Position numbers and translations under genes: made by a program | Notes under the pieces: generated by a model | The model's database searches: none | What the model was told of the DNA's origin: nothing | What the model saw: the letters and a program-made list of their open reading frames with translations, nothing else | In this document: positions 35,701-45,778 of the stretch, piece by piece | How the letters are laid out: the number at the start of each line of letters is the position of its first letter | Position numbering within the stretch: position 1 is the first letter of the stretch | Assembly: GCF_011752995.1 (NCBI RefSeq) | Contig: NZ_VWWL01000001.1 | Coordinates: forward strand, 186,001-250,000 | Direction of reading: 5' to 3' | Source of the DNA: Burkholderia sp. Ax-1724 | GTDB taxonomy: Bacteria; Pseudomonadota; Gammaproteobacteria; Burkholderiales; Burkholderiaceae | Length of the DNA stretch: 64,000 nt

Positions 35701-37706
35701 TCGGCAACATCGACGGTCGCACGACGCAGAACACCGCGGACATCACCAGGAACGCAGACGACATCACGAAGAATGCGGACGACATCGCCAAGAACGCAAC
35801 GGACCTGACGAACGTGCAGAACTCGGTGACGGATCTGTCGACGCAACTGAACAGCGGCACGGTGGGTCTGGTGCAGCAGGATGAAACTACACGTGACCTG
35901 ACGGTAGGCAAGGACACGGATGGCACGGTGGTGAACATGGCTGGCACGGCAGGCAACCGCACGGTGACGGGTGTGGCAGCCGGCGCAGTGAACGCCTCGA
36001 GCGTGGACGCAATCAACGGCAGCCAGCTGTACGCCAACTCGGCGAGCGTTGCTTCGGCACTGGGCGGTGGCTCGACCGTGAACGCGGATGGCACGGTTTC
36101 TGCCCCGACCTACAGCGTGGACGGTACGACGGTGAACAGCATCGGCGACGCCCTCGGCAACATCGATGGCCGCACGACGCAGAACACCGCGGACATTGCC
36201 AAGAACGCAACGGAGCTGACGAACGTACAAAACTCGGTGACGGACCTGTCGACACAACTGAACAGCGGCACGGTGGGTCTGGTGCAGCAGGACGCAACCA
36301 CACGTGATCTGACGGTAGGCAAGGACACGGACGGTACGGTGGTGAACATGGCCGGTACGGCAGGCGACCGCACGGTGACGGGCGTAGCAGCCGGTGCAGT
36401 GAACGCATCGAGCACGGATGCGATCAACGGCAGCCAGTTGTACGCCAACTCGGCAAGCGTTGCCGAAGCACTGGGCGGCGGCTCGACCGTGAACACAGAC
36501 GGCACGATCTCGGAGCCGACCTACAGCGTGGACGGTACGACGATGAGCAACATCGGTGACGCACTCACCAACATCGACGGCCGCACGACGCAGAACGCGG
36601 ACCAGATCAGCGCGCTCAACACGATGCTGAGTGGTATCAACAGCGGTAGCGGCATCATGTACTTCCACTCGAATTCGTCGCTGCCGGATTCGGTGGCGAG
36701 CGGTGCGAACTCGGTGGCGATCGGCGGCAATGCGCAGTCGTCCGCGGCCGGCTCGGTTGCGCTGGGCGCGAACTCGGTGGCCGATCGGGACAACACGGTG
36801 TCGGTGGGCTCGGCGGGCAACGAGCGCCAGATCACCAACGTCGCGGCGGGTACGGCCGACACGGACGCGGTGAACGTCGCCCAGCTGAAGAGCGCGGGGA
36901 TCGTCGATGCCAACGGCAACGTGAACGCGGCGGCGACGTACGACCACAATGCCGACGGCTCGACGAACTACAACAGCATGACGCTGGGTAACGGCTCGGA
37001 CGACGGCACGGTGATCCACAACGTGGCCGACGGCGTGGCGCCGACCGATGCGGTGAACGTCAGCCAGCTCAATGCGGTGGTCAACAATGCGGCGGCCGCG
37101 GCGAACAACCCGATGTTCAGCGCGGACGGCGATCGTACGACGCAGAGCGCGACGGCAAGCGGCACGCTGTCGGTGGCGGCGGGCGCGGGTGCCTCGGCAT
37201 CGGGCTCGCAGGCTGTGGCGATGGGTGCGAACGCGAGTGCGACGGGCCAGAACTCGGTCGCTCTGGGTTCGGGTTCGGTGGCGGACCGCGACAATTCCGT
37301 GTCGATGGGCTCGGCGGGCAACGAACGCCAGGTCACCAACGTCGCGGCGGGGACTGCGCCGACCGATGCGGTCAACGTGAGCCAGATGAACAACTCGGTG
37401 GCACAAGGCGTGCAGCAGGCCAAGGGCTACACCGATCAGCGCATCAACGACACGAACAACGCGATCAACGGCGTTGCGCGTGGGGCTTATTCGGGCATCG
37501 CCGCGGCGACGGCACTGACGATGATTCCGGAAGTCGATCCGGGCAAGACACTGTCGTTCGGCATCGGCGCGGGAACCTACAAGGGTTACCAGGCTGTGGC
37601 GCTGGGCGGTACCGCACGCATCACCGAGAACATCAAGGTGAAGGCGGGCGTCGGTCTGAGCCCGGGCGGCACCACCGCCGGCATCGGCGCCTCGATGCAG
37701 TGGTAA
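32715..37706 (+). CDS. Trimeric autotransporter adhesin (YadA/Hia family)
   Basis: A 1663-residue surface adhesin. The N-terminus is an extended signal peptide region (MNKSYKSVWNEALGAWVAAS), then a hydrophobic core. A YadA-like head with SVALG-type repeats covers about residues 125-330 (AVALGQTAKASGTNSIALGQ). The stalk from about residue 409 has six long repeats of 137-151 residues. Two further head-like patches precede the end (SVALGANSVADRDN twice over, neck VTNVAAGTAPTDAVNVSQ). The C-terminal 90 residues are the YadA anchor, a trimeric outer-membrane barrel ending GIGASMQW. Such proteins mediate attachment and aggregation. The upstream phosphorelay and box promoters suggest its control. 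Confidence 0.96.
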   Translation: MNKSYKSVWNEALGAWVAASEHTVARGKRSKSTVSSVLASAVVAVAGVSAASGVFAAPYTVGGGVTDQNTIGGAVAIGTGAATKLEASAGTTGLGGWDLSGAGARRIDGLGVDVSQFAGSAKALQAVAVGSNSLASTVGGTALGGNASAAVTGATAVGAAATATAREASVFGAAAYAGAIQAMALGTFSAATQARANAIGTNSTATGVDSNAIGTSAAASGQRAIALGSSASQSSNTTTDATQDATTNTRASGTDSIAIGTASSATQASSVAIGTSAVSSGSGAVALGQTAKASGTNSIALGQNAAASANNSVALGAGSTTTANLGAAAYNPGSSSLSGTASAANGEVSVGSVGYERRMTNVAAGAAATDAVNVSQLQSEAVKSNEIGNSVAASLGGGAAYNSTTGTVSAPSYSVGGTTVGSIGDALGNIDGRTTQNTADIAKNADDIAKNADDIAQNSTSITNVQNQLASGTVGLVQQDETTRDLTVGKDTDGTVVNMAGAAGNRTVTGVAAGVVNASSVDAINGSQLYANSASVAEALGGGSTVNDDGTVSAPSYSVGGTTVNSIGDALGNIDGRTTQNTADIARNADDIARNATDLTNVQNSVTDLSTQLNSGTVGLVQQDATTRDLTVGKDTDGTVVNMAGAAGNRTVTGVAAGVVNASSVDAINGSQLYANSVSVAEALGGGSTVSEDGTVSAPSYSVDGTTVNSIGDALGNIDGRTTQNTADIARNADDIAKNTTDLTNVQNSVTDLSTQLASGTVGLVQQDATTRELTVGKDTDGAVVNMAGTAGNRTVTGVAAGAVNASSVDAINGSQLYANSASVASALGGGSTVSENGTVSAPSYSVGGTTVGSIGDALGNIDGRTTQNAADIAKNADDIAQNSTSITNVQNQLASGTVGLVQQDETTRDLTVGKDTDGTVVNMAGTAGNRTVTGVAAGVVNASSTDAINGSQLYANSASVASALGGGSTVNDDGTVSAPSYSVGGTTVGSIGDALGNIDGRTTQNTADITRNADDITKNADDIAKNATDLTNVQNSVTDLSTQLNSGTVGLVQQDETTRDLTVGKDTDGTVVNMAGTAGNRTVTGVAAGAVNASSVDAINGSQLYANSASVASALGGGSTVNADGTVSAPTYSVDGTTVNSIGDALGNIDGRTTQNTADIAKNATELTNVQNSVTDLSTQLNSGTVGLVQQDATTRDLTVGKDTDGTVVNMAGTAGDRTVTGVAAGAVNASSTDAINGSQLYANSASVAEALGGGSTVNTDGTISEPTYSVDGTTMSNIGDALTNIDGRTTQNADQISALNTMLSGINSGSGIMYFHSNSSLPDSVASGANSVAIGGNAQSSAAGSVALGANSVADRDNTVSVGSAGNERQITNVAAGTADTDAVNVAQLKSAGIVDANGNVNAAATYDHNADGSTNYNSMTLGNGSDDGTVIHNVADGVAPTDAVNVSQLNAVVNNAAAAANNPMFSADGDRTTQSATASGTLSVAAGAGASASGSQAVAMGANASATGQNSVALGSGSVADRDNSVSMGSAGNERQVTNVAAGTAPTDAVNVSQMNNSVAQGVQQAKGYTDQRINDTNNAINGVARGAYSGIAAATALTMIPEVDPGKTLSFGIGAGTYKGYQAVALGGTARITENIKVKAGVGLSPGGTTAGIGASMQW
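33939..36509 (+). repeat. Six stalk repeats within the adhesin gene
   Basis: Units start at 33939, 34371, 34803, 35235, 35646 and 36099, giving lengths of 144, 144, 144, 137, 151 and 137 codons. Each contains SVGGTTV or SVDGTTV, NIDGRTTQN, GLVQQD, LTVGKDTDG and DAINGSQLYAN. Length differences are exact multiples of seven residues, in the NADDIAK coiled-coil part. Confidence 0.93.
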
Positions 37707-37762
37707 GCGATGTGGCGGATGCAACTCCGGTTGCGTCTGTTACGCCGGTCTGAGTCGTATCG

Positions 37763-37804
37763 ACGAAGCCCCCGACGGATCGAAAGGTCCCGAGGGGGCT
37801 TCGT
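37763..37804 (+). terminator. Hairpin after the adhesin gene
   Basis: ACGAAGCCCCC (37763-37773) pairs with GGGGGCTTCGT (37794-37804), an 11-bp perfect stem with a 20-base loop. The T content after it is modest, so it is a probable but imperfect intrinsic terminator. Confidence 0.65.
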
Positions 37805-37964
37805 CGTTGTGAGCGCGGGGGTGGCGGAAATATACCTGGACCAGGAGTTTCCCTGGTCAGTGTTGGCAGTCGCGCTGCGTGAAGCTGCTCCCGCTGCGAT
37901 CCGTCCCCGGTAGCCGGGGGTTCCGCGCCGAGCGGCGGCCGACGACGCCCATTCCCCCCACTTC

Positions 37965-37993
37965 TTGAATTTGTCACCACCCATCCATATAAT
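37965..37993 (+). promoter_or_regulatory. groES promoter
   Basis: TTGAAT (37965-37970), a 17-base spacer and TATAAT (37988-37993) form a near-consensus sigma-70 promoter. The CTTGAA around the -35 also resembles a heat-shock sigma-32 element. The -10 abuts the CIRCE operator, which suits repression by HrcA. Confidence 0.8.
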
Positions 37994-38019
37994 TAGCACT
38001 CACTGCACGAGAGTGCTAA
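37993..38019. promoter_or_regulatory. CIRCE operator (HrcA binding site)
   Basis: TTAGCACTC, nine bases, GAGTGCTAA: a perfect match to the CIRCE inverted repeat. It sits at the start-point region of groES, where HrcA would block transcription until heat shock. Confidence 0.96.
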
Positions 38020-38091
38020 CAACATCGCCGGTTGGCTCGGCCAGCCGGGTTTTCTCAGCGTTCTTCAGTCTCAATCAAGAGAGGAGTATGT

Positions 38092-38382
38092 ATGAACCTT
38101 CGTCCTTTGCATGATCGCGTGATCGTCAAGCGTCTGGATCAGGAAACCAAGACCGCTTCGGGCATCGTGATCCCCGAAGCCGCAGCGGAAAAGCCGGATC
38201 AAGGCGAAATCCTCGCAGTCGGCCCGGGCAAGCGCGACGACAAGGGTGCAGCCATTGCGCTCGACGTGAAAGTGGGCGACCGCGTCCTGTTCGGCAAGTA
38301 CGCAGGCCAGACCGTCAAGGTCGACGGCAACGAACTGCTCGTGATGCGCGAAGAAGACATCATGGCCGTGGTGCAGAAGTAA
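38092..38382 (+). CDS. groS: Co-chaperonin GroES
   Basis: A 96-residue protein forming the heptameric lid of the GroEL folding chamber. The opening [15 protein letters not shown] and the mobile loop region [17 protein letters not shown] are typical. [20 protein letters not shown] lies near the end, and the length is standard. A GAGAGGAG ribosome site precedes the ATG. groEL follows 53 bases downstream, and the pair is controlled by the promoter and CIRCE element just upstream. Confidence 0.98.
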   Translation: MNLRPLHDRVIVKRLDQETKTASGIVIPEAAAEKPDQGEILAVGPGKRDDKGAAIALDVKVGDRVLFGKYAGQTVKVDGNELLVMREEDIMAVVQK

Positions 38383-38432
38383 GCGCAAGGTCGCTACTTC
38401 CCCGGTTATATCCAAAGAATTCAAGGAGTTAG

Positions 38433-40076
<1,644 letters not shown>

Positions 40077-40171
40077 TACCGCTCGGGTCTCGTGGTTCGG
40101 CATCATGCCCGGACCACGTTATGAGACCCGGTTGGTGTTCATGGGGGAAGCATGTCGTGAGACGTGCTTCC

Positions 40172-40211
40172 CAAAAGACAAAACCCGCATTTTTGCGGGT
40201 TTTGTCTTTTG
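40172..40211. terminator. Bidirectional terminator between groEL and the APS kinase gene
   Basis: A perfect 18-bp stem (40172-40189 with 40194-40211) with a TTTT loop is flanked by A- and T-rich arms (CAAAAGACAAAACCCGCA). It should stop groESL transcripts from the left and cysC transcripts from the right. Confidence 0.93.
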
Positions 40212-40252
40212 GGGAAGAGGATTTTGGCGCGATGGATCGCGATGTACCGGAA

Positions 40253-40891
40253 TCAAGCTCCTGTTTCGTGAGCCGCACGGCGGCTAGCCGTTTCGAGACA
40301 TTTCTCGCGCAGGTGACTGAAGATCTGCGCGACGCTTTCGGCCGGCGACAACGTTCCCGTGTCGACGTGAAGCTCGGGCTTGGCGGGCGGTTCATAGGGC
40401 GCCGATACGCCGGTGAACGAAGTGATTTCGCCGGATCGCGCTTTCGCATAGAGGCCTTTCGGGTCGCGGCTCGCGCAGGTGGCAAGCGGTGCGCACACAT
40501 AGATCTCGACGAATTTGTCGCTCCCGATGATCTCGCGCGCCATCGCCCGGTCTTCACGCATCGGCGAGATCAGCGCGGTAATCACGATGAGGCCCGCGTC
40601 GTTCATCAATTGGGCGACGTGTGCAACGCGGCGGATATTTTCGCGCCGGTCCTTGCGCTCGAAGCCGAGATCGTTGGCAAGGCCATGGCGCACGTTGTCG
40701 CCGTCGAGCACGTAGCATGCATGGCCCAGCGCGATCAGTTGCTGTTCGAGCGCGAATGCGAGCGTCGATTTTCCCGCGCCGGACAGCCCGGTCAGCCAGA
40801 TCGTGGCTGGCCTCTGGCGGAACATGCGCATGCGGTCCTGAGCCGTGATCGTGCCGTGAAAGCGTTGCAGGAAATTCGGGGGTTCTTCCAT
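40253..40891 (-). CDS. cysC: Adenylylsulfate (APS) kinase
   Basis: A 212-residue kinase that phosphorylates APS to PAPS, the sulfate donor. The P-loop GLSGAGKST is at residues 35-43. It is followed by the family motifs [36 protein letters not shown] and [18 protein letters not shown]. The chosen ATG ([13 protein letters not shown]) has AGGAG upstream. The gene lies 28 bases after the sulfotransferase gene, which would use the PAPS made here. No ATP sulfurylase is seen in the window. A short Arg/Ala tail extends past the conserved part. Confidence 0.94.
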   Translation of the reverse strand: MEEPPNFLQRFHGTITAQDRMRMFRQRPATIWLTGLSGAGKSTLAFALEQQLIALGHACYVLDGDNVRHGLANDLGFERKDRRENIRRVAHVAQLMNDAGLIVITALISPMREDRAMAREIIGSDKFVEIYVCAPLATCASRDPKGLYAKARSGEITSFTGVSAPYEPPAKPELHVDTGTLSPAESVAQIFSHLREKCLETASRRAAHETGA

Positions 40892-40919
40892 AAGTGTTTT
40901 CTCCTGATTCTCCTGGCGC

Positions 40920-42131
40920 CTACTCGCAGTGCCAGCCTTGCCGCCAGGTGCCGGCGTGGTGCAGGCTTTCCGGCGAATTCGCAATCGCGATGTGAAAGCC
41001 TTCCGGGACGCCGTCCGGCAGCGCAATCGAAAATCCGCTGCGCTCGCTCGGATAGCCGGCGCTGGCTACGTCGGGCCGGTGCTCGCCGCTCCAGCCGGTT
41101 GCGACGACATGCGTGCCGACCCGCACTTCGAGCGGCACGCGTTCTTCCGGCCGGCTCAGATTGATGGCCCAGCCGGACACCACGCCGTCGTGAACCGCGT
41201 CGACGAATCCGTCGAACAGGTCGGCGGGAGTGTACTGCCGGCTTCGCGCAAATTCGAGATAATCCTCGATGGGCGAAAGATCGAAACGCCGCACAACGTC
41301 GCGGACTTGTGAAAGAAATGAACCGTCAAAGCCGAAAACCGTCGAGCTATAGACATGCGGATTTTCGAGCTTATTTATTTCGGCCTGAATAATCTTAATC
41401 AGCTCCAGCGCATTCGAAAAGACGCTGCCCATCTCTTTCGCATAGGCATCGACCATTCGAGTCGCACTGCGGAATATTTCGTAATCGAGACGGTTCTCCT
41501 CGATAAATTTCTGTTTCGTTGCCTCGCTTAAATGGTTTCGCGTTTTCGGCGCGCCGGAGGTTCGATTTGTCTCGAAATGAAACGGTAATTGCAGGCCGCT
41601 CGTGCTGCAAAGCTGTAGCAGGAATTCGCTCATCTTCCCGCATATGCCGACTGTGCCGATACTCCTGCGCAGATGAGCCTGCGCGGCGTCGAGGCTGGTT
41701 TCATTTACCACGGCATGGCCGCTCAGCATCTGGACGAAGAGATTCTTCCCGCCCAGCGATTCGCCGACCCACTCGTCGAGCGACAGCACGCCTTGCTGTG
41801 CGAGTGCCTCGGGCGTCGACACGCTCACGCCTCGCGTTACCTCGCCGTTCTTGCCGCTCGACGCGTACCAGTAGTGCGAAATCTGCCGCTCGAGCGGATC
41901 GCGCAGGATCGTGCAGTAGTTGACGGGGTGTTTGATAATCCGATGAATACCGTATGGCTGATGCCCCCCGCCGATCTGGCTGGCGAGCAGCTTTGCGCGG
42001 CAGTTTCCCCAACCGGTTCGATCCCACACGAAGTTGATGAACTGGTCTTTGCCTTTATTCAAATCAAAAAACGAAATAACGGTCGAGCCGCCGCATTTCG
42101 GCAAATGGATGAAAAAGGTAGGAAAAGGCAT
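40920..42131 (-). CDS. PAPS-dependent sulfotransferase with C-terminal beta-domain
   Basis: A 403-residue protein. The N-terminal 250 or so residues show a sulfotransferase fold: the 5'-phosphosulfate loop [12 protein letters not shown] (about residues 7-18) and the 3'-phosphate segment [17 protein letters not shown] helical linker follows. The last 100 residues look like a beta-sandwich module found on some surface-polysaccharide enzymes ([20 protein letters not shown], then GFSIALPDG). Codon use between about 41280 and 41700 is AT-richer than the neighbours, suggesting recent acquisition. With cysC it forms a sulfation pair. The acceptor, perhaps a surface glycan or lipid, is unknown. Confidence 0.85.
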   Translation of the reverse strand: MPFPTFFIHLPKCGGSTVISFFDLNKGKDQFINFVWDRTGWGNCRAKLLASQIGGGHQPYGIHRIIKHPVNYCTILRDPLERQISHYWYASSGKNGEVTRGVSVSTPEALAQQGVLSLDEWVGESLGGKNLFVQMLSGHAVVNETSLDAAQAHLRRSIGTVGICGKMSEFLLQLCSTSGLQLPFHFETNRTSGAPKTRNHLSEATKQKFIEENRLDYEIFRSATRMVDAYAKEMGSVFSNALELIKIIQAEINKLENPHVYSSTVFGFDGSFLSQVRDVVRRFDLSPIEDYLEFARSRQYTPADLFDGFVDAVHDGVVSGWAINLSRPEERVPLEVRVGTHVVATGWSGEHRPDVASAGYPSERSGFSIALPDGVPEGFHIAIANSPESLHHAGTWRQGWHCE

Positions 42132-42386
42132 ATTGGGCGTATGACAGAACGATGACCCTGAAAGTCTAGCCTGATGATGTCGGCGCCGTTGTAACGGTTA
42201 ATTACGCGATACAACGTCCTGTTACATACGACACGGCGATCCGTTAGATTTTATGCGAAATACGTGTGTGATGCGCCCGCAGTATGGGTTTTGCGCCGCA
42301 ACATGGCCGGCTTATGGCGTCGGTATTTTATTAATTCCAATTTTTTGTAAAACGGAAAATGTTACGGATCTTGAAAAAAGCGTGTT

Positions 42387-42428
42387 TCGAAATGAAAAAC
42401 CCGCACGCGTGCGGGTTTTTCATTTCGA
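42387..42428. terminator. Perfect 42-bp palindromic terminator
   Basis: The 42-base palindrome centred at 42407/42408 contains AAAAACCCGCACGCGTGCGG with its T-rich complement arm. It lies 28 bases beyond the thiD stop and should terminate that minus-strand gene. It is equally shaped on the other strand. The rest of the 42132-42455 gap is AT-rich and should hold the sulfotransferase promoter. Confidence 0.9.
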
Positions 42429-42455
42429 CTGCCGTTGGGTAAAAAACGGGAGTGC

Positions 42456-43316
42456 CTAGTGCCGCGCTTCGCCCGGCGTAGCGCTCCTGTCCGGTGCGGG
42501 CGGCGTTTCGTCGTCGCTGCTGCGCGCCCAGAAGAAGCGGTCGGGCATATACGCGCCCATGCCGGGCCGGAATGCGTTGCGCACGGCCTGATACAGATAT
42601 TCCTGGCCCTCGCGGACCGCCTCGGCGGGCTCCTGGCCATTGGCCAGCAACGCGGCGATCGCCGCGCCGAGCGTGTCGGTCAGGCCCGTCAGCCGATGGG
42701 TGCCGCGGTCCCACATGTCCTGGCGCAACTGGCCGTCTTCGCTGAAGAGCGTATTGACGAGCCGGTGCGTGCCGGTTTCCGTCGACAGAATGTACTCGCA
42801 GCCCTGCGACAGCAGATGCGAAATCGCCGCGTCGAGGCTCGGCGCTTCCGCGTCGCCGTCGGGCTGGGCGAGCGCCAGCAGTGTGGACGAATCGGCGACG
42901 AGCAGCGTGGTTTGCGGCGCGAGCAGATCGGCGATCGCCTCGCGCAGCTCGTCGGCGGCGAGCACGTGTTCGTCGTCGAGCGTGAAGTCGGGCGCGAGAA
43001 TCAGCGGAACGTCGTCGTAATCGGCGACGACCTCGGCAATCGCGCTGACCACTTCGGCGCGCGTGCAGGCGCCGACCTTGAACGCGGCGATCGGCATGTC
43101 TTCGAGCAGCATGCGCGCCTGCGTCGCGACGACGTCGGGATCGAGCCCGGTGACTTCGTCGCAACTGGCCGAGTCGCGCACGGTGTAGCCCGTCAGCACG
43201 GAAACGCCGTGGCAGCCCATGCTGGCAAGGGTCATCAGGTCGGCCTGCAGGCCGGAGCCGCCGGTGGGGTCGGAAAGGCCGAAGGTGAGAACGATCGGAG
43301 GCGTATCGCTGGGCAT
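42456..43316 (-). CDS. thiD: ThiD-like hydroxymethylpyrimidine (phosphate) kinase
   Basis: A 286-residue ribokinase-fold protein. The N-terminus VLTFGLSDPTGGSGLQADLMTLASMG is typical of ThiD, which phosphorylates the thiamine pyrimidine precursor twice. Elsewhere it is divergent. The GTGC catalytic motif of classical ThiD is replaced by GLTDTLGAA with an Asp (D214), as in pyridoxal kinases and ribokinase. The usual KSG segment is also absent (LAPDFTLDDEH). Thiamine salvage is still the best guess. Residues 268-286 are a polar tail. It is divergent from the rubredoxin gene and is followed by a strong terminator. Confidence 0.82.
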   Translation of the reverse strand: MPSDTPPIVLTFGLSDPTGGSGLQADLMTLASMGCHGVSVLTGYTVRDSASCDEVTGLDPDVVATQARMLLEDMPIAAFKVGACTRAEVVSAIAEVVADYDDVPLILAPDFTLDDEHVLAADELREAIADLLAPQTTLLVADSSTLLALAQPDGDAEAPSLDAAISHLLSQGCEYILSTETGTHRLVNTLFSEDGQLRQDMWDRGTHRLTGLTDTLGAAIAALLANGQEPAEAVREGQEYLYQAVRNAFRPGMGAYMPDRFFWARSSDDETPPAPDRSATPGEARH

Positions 43317-43690
43317 GAAATGGATAAAAAGAGGCAGGATTCCGGCGCGCAGTGCGCAATTGGCTCAATTATGCGGCCTAAACCGGCGCGGGAGCTTTTT
43401 TTCGCACGTCGCGCGAGGTTCGTGGCGGCAAGCAGCACAGCGGCGTACGGTTTGTGCGCGTCGCGCAATCCTGGGCATGAACGGGCTGCTCTCAAACACG
43501 GGCGGGCTCGCGAGCCCGCCCGTCATCCGCTGCCGCCGATGTTCACGCACCCGCGCGCGGCACCGCCACGGCCGCCCGGCCACAGGCCGGCGCACGCTAC
43601 GGTTGCGCGTTTTCGATTGCTAGGCATGGGGGCGGCAACACGGTACCATCATGGCTCCCGTTTCCACGGACTCAACGACGCGACACAAGA
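43317..43690. other. Divergent promoter region of thiD and rubredoxin
   Basis: About 370 bases without a gene. A perfect 24-bp GC-rich palindrome lies at 43499-43522 (half-site CGGGCGGGCTCG). It has no T run and could be a hairpin or a binding site. No consensus promoter was recognised. Confidence 0.45.
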
Positions 43691-43861
43691 ATGGAATATC
43701 AAAGCTGGATGTGCCTGATTTGCGGCTGGATTTACGACGAGGAAGCCGGGTTGCCGGACGAGGGCATTGCGCCGGGCACGCGCTGGGAAGACGTTCCCAT
43801 TAACTGGACCTGTCCCGAGTGCGGAGCGCGCAAGGAAGACTTCGAGATGGTCCAGATCTGA
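43691..43861 (+). CDS. rubA: Rubredoxin
   Basis: A 56-residue iron protein carrying a single Fe held by four cysteines: CLICGWIYDEEAG near the start and CPECGARKEDF near the end. The spacing and the aromatic residues (YQSWMC, GTRWEDVP) match the classical one-iron rubredoxins. It acts as a small electron carrier, for example to alkane hydroxylases or in oxidative-stress responses. It is divergent from thiD. A 10-bp hairpin follows the stop at 43872. Confidence 0.96.
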   Translation: MEYQSWMCLICGWIYDEEAGLPDEGIAPGTRWEDVPINWTCPECGARKEDFEMVQI

Positions 43862-43871
43862 GATTTGGGAA

Positions 43872-43893
43872 ACCGCCGGCCTGGGCCGGCGGT
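43872..43893 (+). terminator. Hairpin after rubredoxin
   Basis: ACCGCCGGCC (43872-43881) pairs with GGCCGGCGGT (43884-43893), ten bases after the stop codon. The following sequence is not T-rich, so its strength as a terminator is uncertain. Confidence 0.55.
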
Positions 43894-44344
43894 GTCGTCT
43901 GGATTCGCTGGATCGTGCGGTTTCACGGGCTTCACTCACCGGTTTCGTTGAACGCCGGGGAGCCGTTGGAGCAGGGAGCCTGCCACGCTTCCTGCTGAAA
44001 TTGCCTTGCCGAGGCCGGCTCCGCAAACCGGCTTCGGACATGGGCCACTGGGGCCCGCGGTCTGGAGCCGCTGTGCCGGCGACGTCCGCGGGAGCAAGTC
44101 CCGAAAAGTCCGGTCATGCCGGTCGCGAAATCGGGCAGCGCGCCTGTTCCTGATTTTTTGCGGGCTTCTTCCGGGCGCAATTGTCCGCGGCACCCGGCAT
44201 CCCATTCGCCGCGCCGGTGGGGAGCATCGCCGGAATGCCGTGCCGGTAGAGAGTTTGTCCTTGTCCTGTCGCCCGTTTGCGCGTTGGCCGATCACTCTGC
44301 ATGCGGCGCGCAGCGACAGCCCGTCAGCTTCGTGCCGTCTGCCC
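43894..44344. other. Intergenic region without a supported gene
   Basis: About 450 bases of GC-rich sequence in which all open frames give Arg/Pro/Ser-rich, domain-free translations. The frame of the next gene is open back to 44006, but nothing in that part looks like a protein N-terminus. Confidence 0.4.
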
Positions 44345-45778
44345 ATGACTCTTCGATCCGCTGCATCCGTTTCCATCGACGCCCTGCCGAATCCGCGCGG
44401 CGGCGCGGTCCGTCCCGCGGAACTGGCGCTCGCCGAGGCGTCGCTCGCGTTCGAGCAGCGCGAGGAAAGCGGTGCGGCGCTGCTGCGCGCAGCGCAGGCG
44501 TTGCGCACGGCCGGCTGGCTGAGCGCGCAGCGTTTCGCCGATGCGCTCGTGCGGCTCTCGCCGCTCGCGAGCGAAGAACCCGCCGAGGCGCCGGCTGGCG
44601 CGCAACGCGTGCGGCCGCTGTTCGGTGCCGCGCTGCGCGACTTCCGCGCGGCGCTCGAACGTCACAATCTGCGCGAGCTGTCCTGCTCGCCGACGCTCTT
44701 CAATCACTACCACGCACTGTGTTCGCAACTGGCCGAGCACGCGCCCGGCACGACCGTCGCTTTCGAAGACCTCGCGTTGTGTGCGCGGCCCGTGCCGCCG
44801 GCGTCGCTGCACGCGCAATCCGCCGCTCAGCTTGCGCATCTGCGGGCGCGCTACGAGCGCGCGCTGCTGCCGGTCCTGCGCTCGCAGGTCGACACGGGCA
44901 GCGCGGTCGCGCTCGCCGTCACGAATGCCGCGCTCGACGAGCTCGATGCCGTCTTCGTCGAACTTGCCGGCCCCGACCCCTACGACTTCTGGCGTCTCGC
45001 GCGGGCCTGTGCGAAGGCGCTGCGCGCAGGCGGCCATGCGGCTCGCGATACCGACGCGCGGCGCTTCTACGCGCGCTGCAACCTCGCGCTCGCCGATCAC
45101 GCGCGCGGCATCGAGCGCGCGCCGCGTTCGCTCGTGCGCGCGACGCTCGCGCTCTTGTGGCGCGACTATGCGCTGTTCGGCGCGGCTGCCGAAGATGCGG
45201 CGCAGGTCGAGGTGCTGCGCGACTATGGCCTGAGCGTCGACTGGCATGTCGCGGGCACGCAGGCGTCGGAAATGCTTTGGGAAGCGGGCGCGCTCGAAGC
45301 GCACTCGCGCGGCGCGCTGCACGGTTCGCTGTCGCGCGATCTGGGCGTGCTGAGCGTCAACGCGAACGCCTACGAAGACTTTCTGCAGACCGCCGACGCA
45401 TCGATCCAGGCGCTTAGCGCACATGCGCGCGCGGCCGATCAGCCGGAGAAGGCCGATCCCAGCGAGGCGCTGCAGGCGGGCGATGCCGCCTATCGGCTCG
45501 GCTCGGCGGCGTGCGCGCTCGGCCTCGGCCATGTGGCGCTACTGGCCGATGCACTCGGTCTCGCGTGGCGCCGTCGCGCGCACGCGGGCGTGGCGACGCC
45601 GGCGGTGCGCGCGCATGTGATCGTCGGCGCGCCGGCCGCGGATACGCTCGAACAGGCCGCCGAAGCCTTGCGCGCGACGCTGCACAAAGTCGCGGCCGGC
45701 GTCGGGCCGGCCGGCGGCAGTCTTACGCAGGCAGCGCTTACTGCACTGACGCGCGCGATCGAGCAGGGCGGCGCGTGA
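44345..45778 (+). CDS. Hypothetical helical protein
   Basis: A 477-residue predicted cytoplasmic protein, Ala/Leu-rich and almost wholly helical. It lacks membrane segments and catalytic motifs. Segments such as LARACAKALRAGGHAARDTDARRF and ETLEQ-like helices suggest a scaffold or Hpt-like bundle. A faint resemblance to FimL/ChpA N-terminal regions of type IV pilus signalling was considered, without proof. The ATG at 44345 has no clear ribosome site. Strong G/C third-position bias over the whole frame supports coding. It precedes yqgE by 470 bases. Confidence 0.65.
   Translation: MTLRSAASVSIDALPNPRGGAVRPAELALAEASLAFEQREESGAALLRAAQALRTAGWLSAQRFADALVRLSPLASEEPAEAPAGAQRVRPLFGAALRDFRAALERHNLRELSCSPTLFNHYHALCSQLAEHAPGTTVAFEDLALCARPVPPASLHAQSAAQLAHLRARYERALLPVLRSQVDTGSAVALAVTNAALDELDAVFVELAGPDPYDFWRLARACAKALRAGGHAARDTDARRFYARCNLALADHARGIERAPRSLVRATLALLWRDYALFGAAAEDAAQVEVLRDYGLSVDWHVAGTQASEMLWEAGALEAHSRGALHGSLSRDLGVLSVNANAYEDFLQTADASIQALSAHARAADQPEKADPSEALQAGDAAYRLGSAACALGLGHVALLADALGLAWRRRAHAGVATPAVRAHVIVGAPAADTLEQAAEALRATLHKVAAGVGPAGGSLTQAALTALTRAIEQGGA

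Noticed and set aside
33939..36509. Regular repeats considered as a CRISPR array
   Set aside because: The units are more than 400 bases long, coding throughout and in frame. They are stalk repeats of the adhesin.
35619..37724. Antisense open frame of 701 codons across the adhesin
   Set aside because: It mirrors the repeats of the adhesin gene and has no protein features. It is a by-product of the plus-strand codon bias.
43936..44508. Open frames between rubredoxin and the hypothetical protein
   Set aside because: Frames on both strands overlap, are rich in Arg, Pro and Ser, and have no start signals. None looks like a gene.
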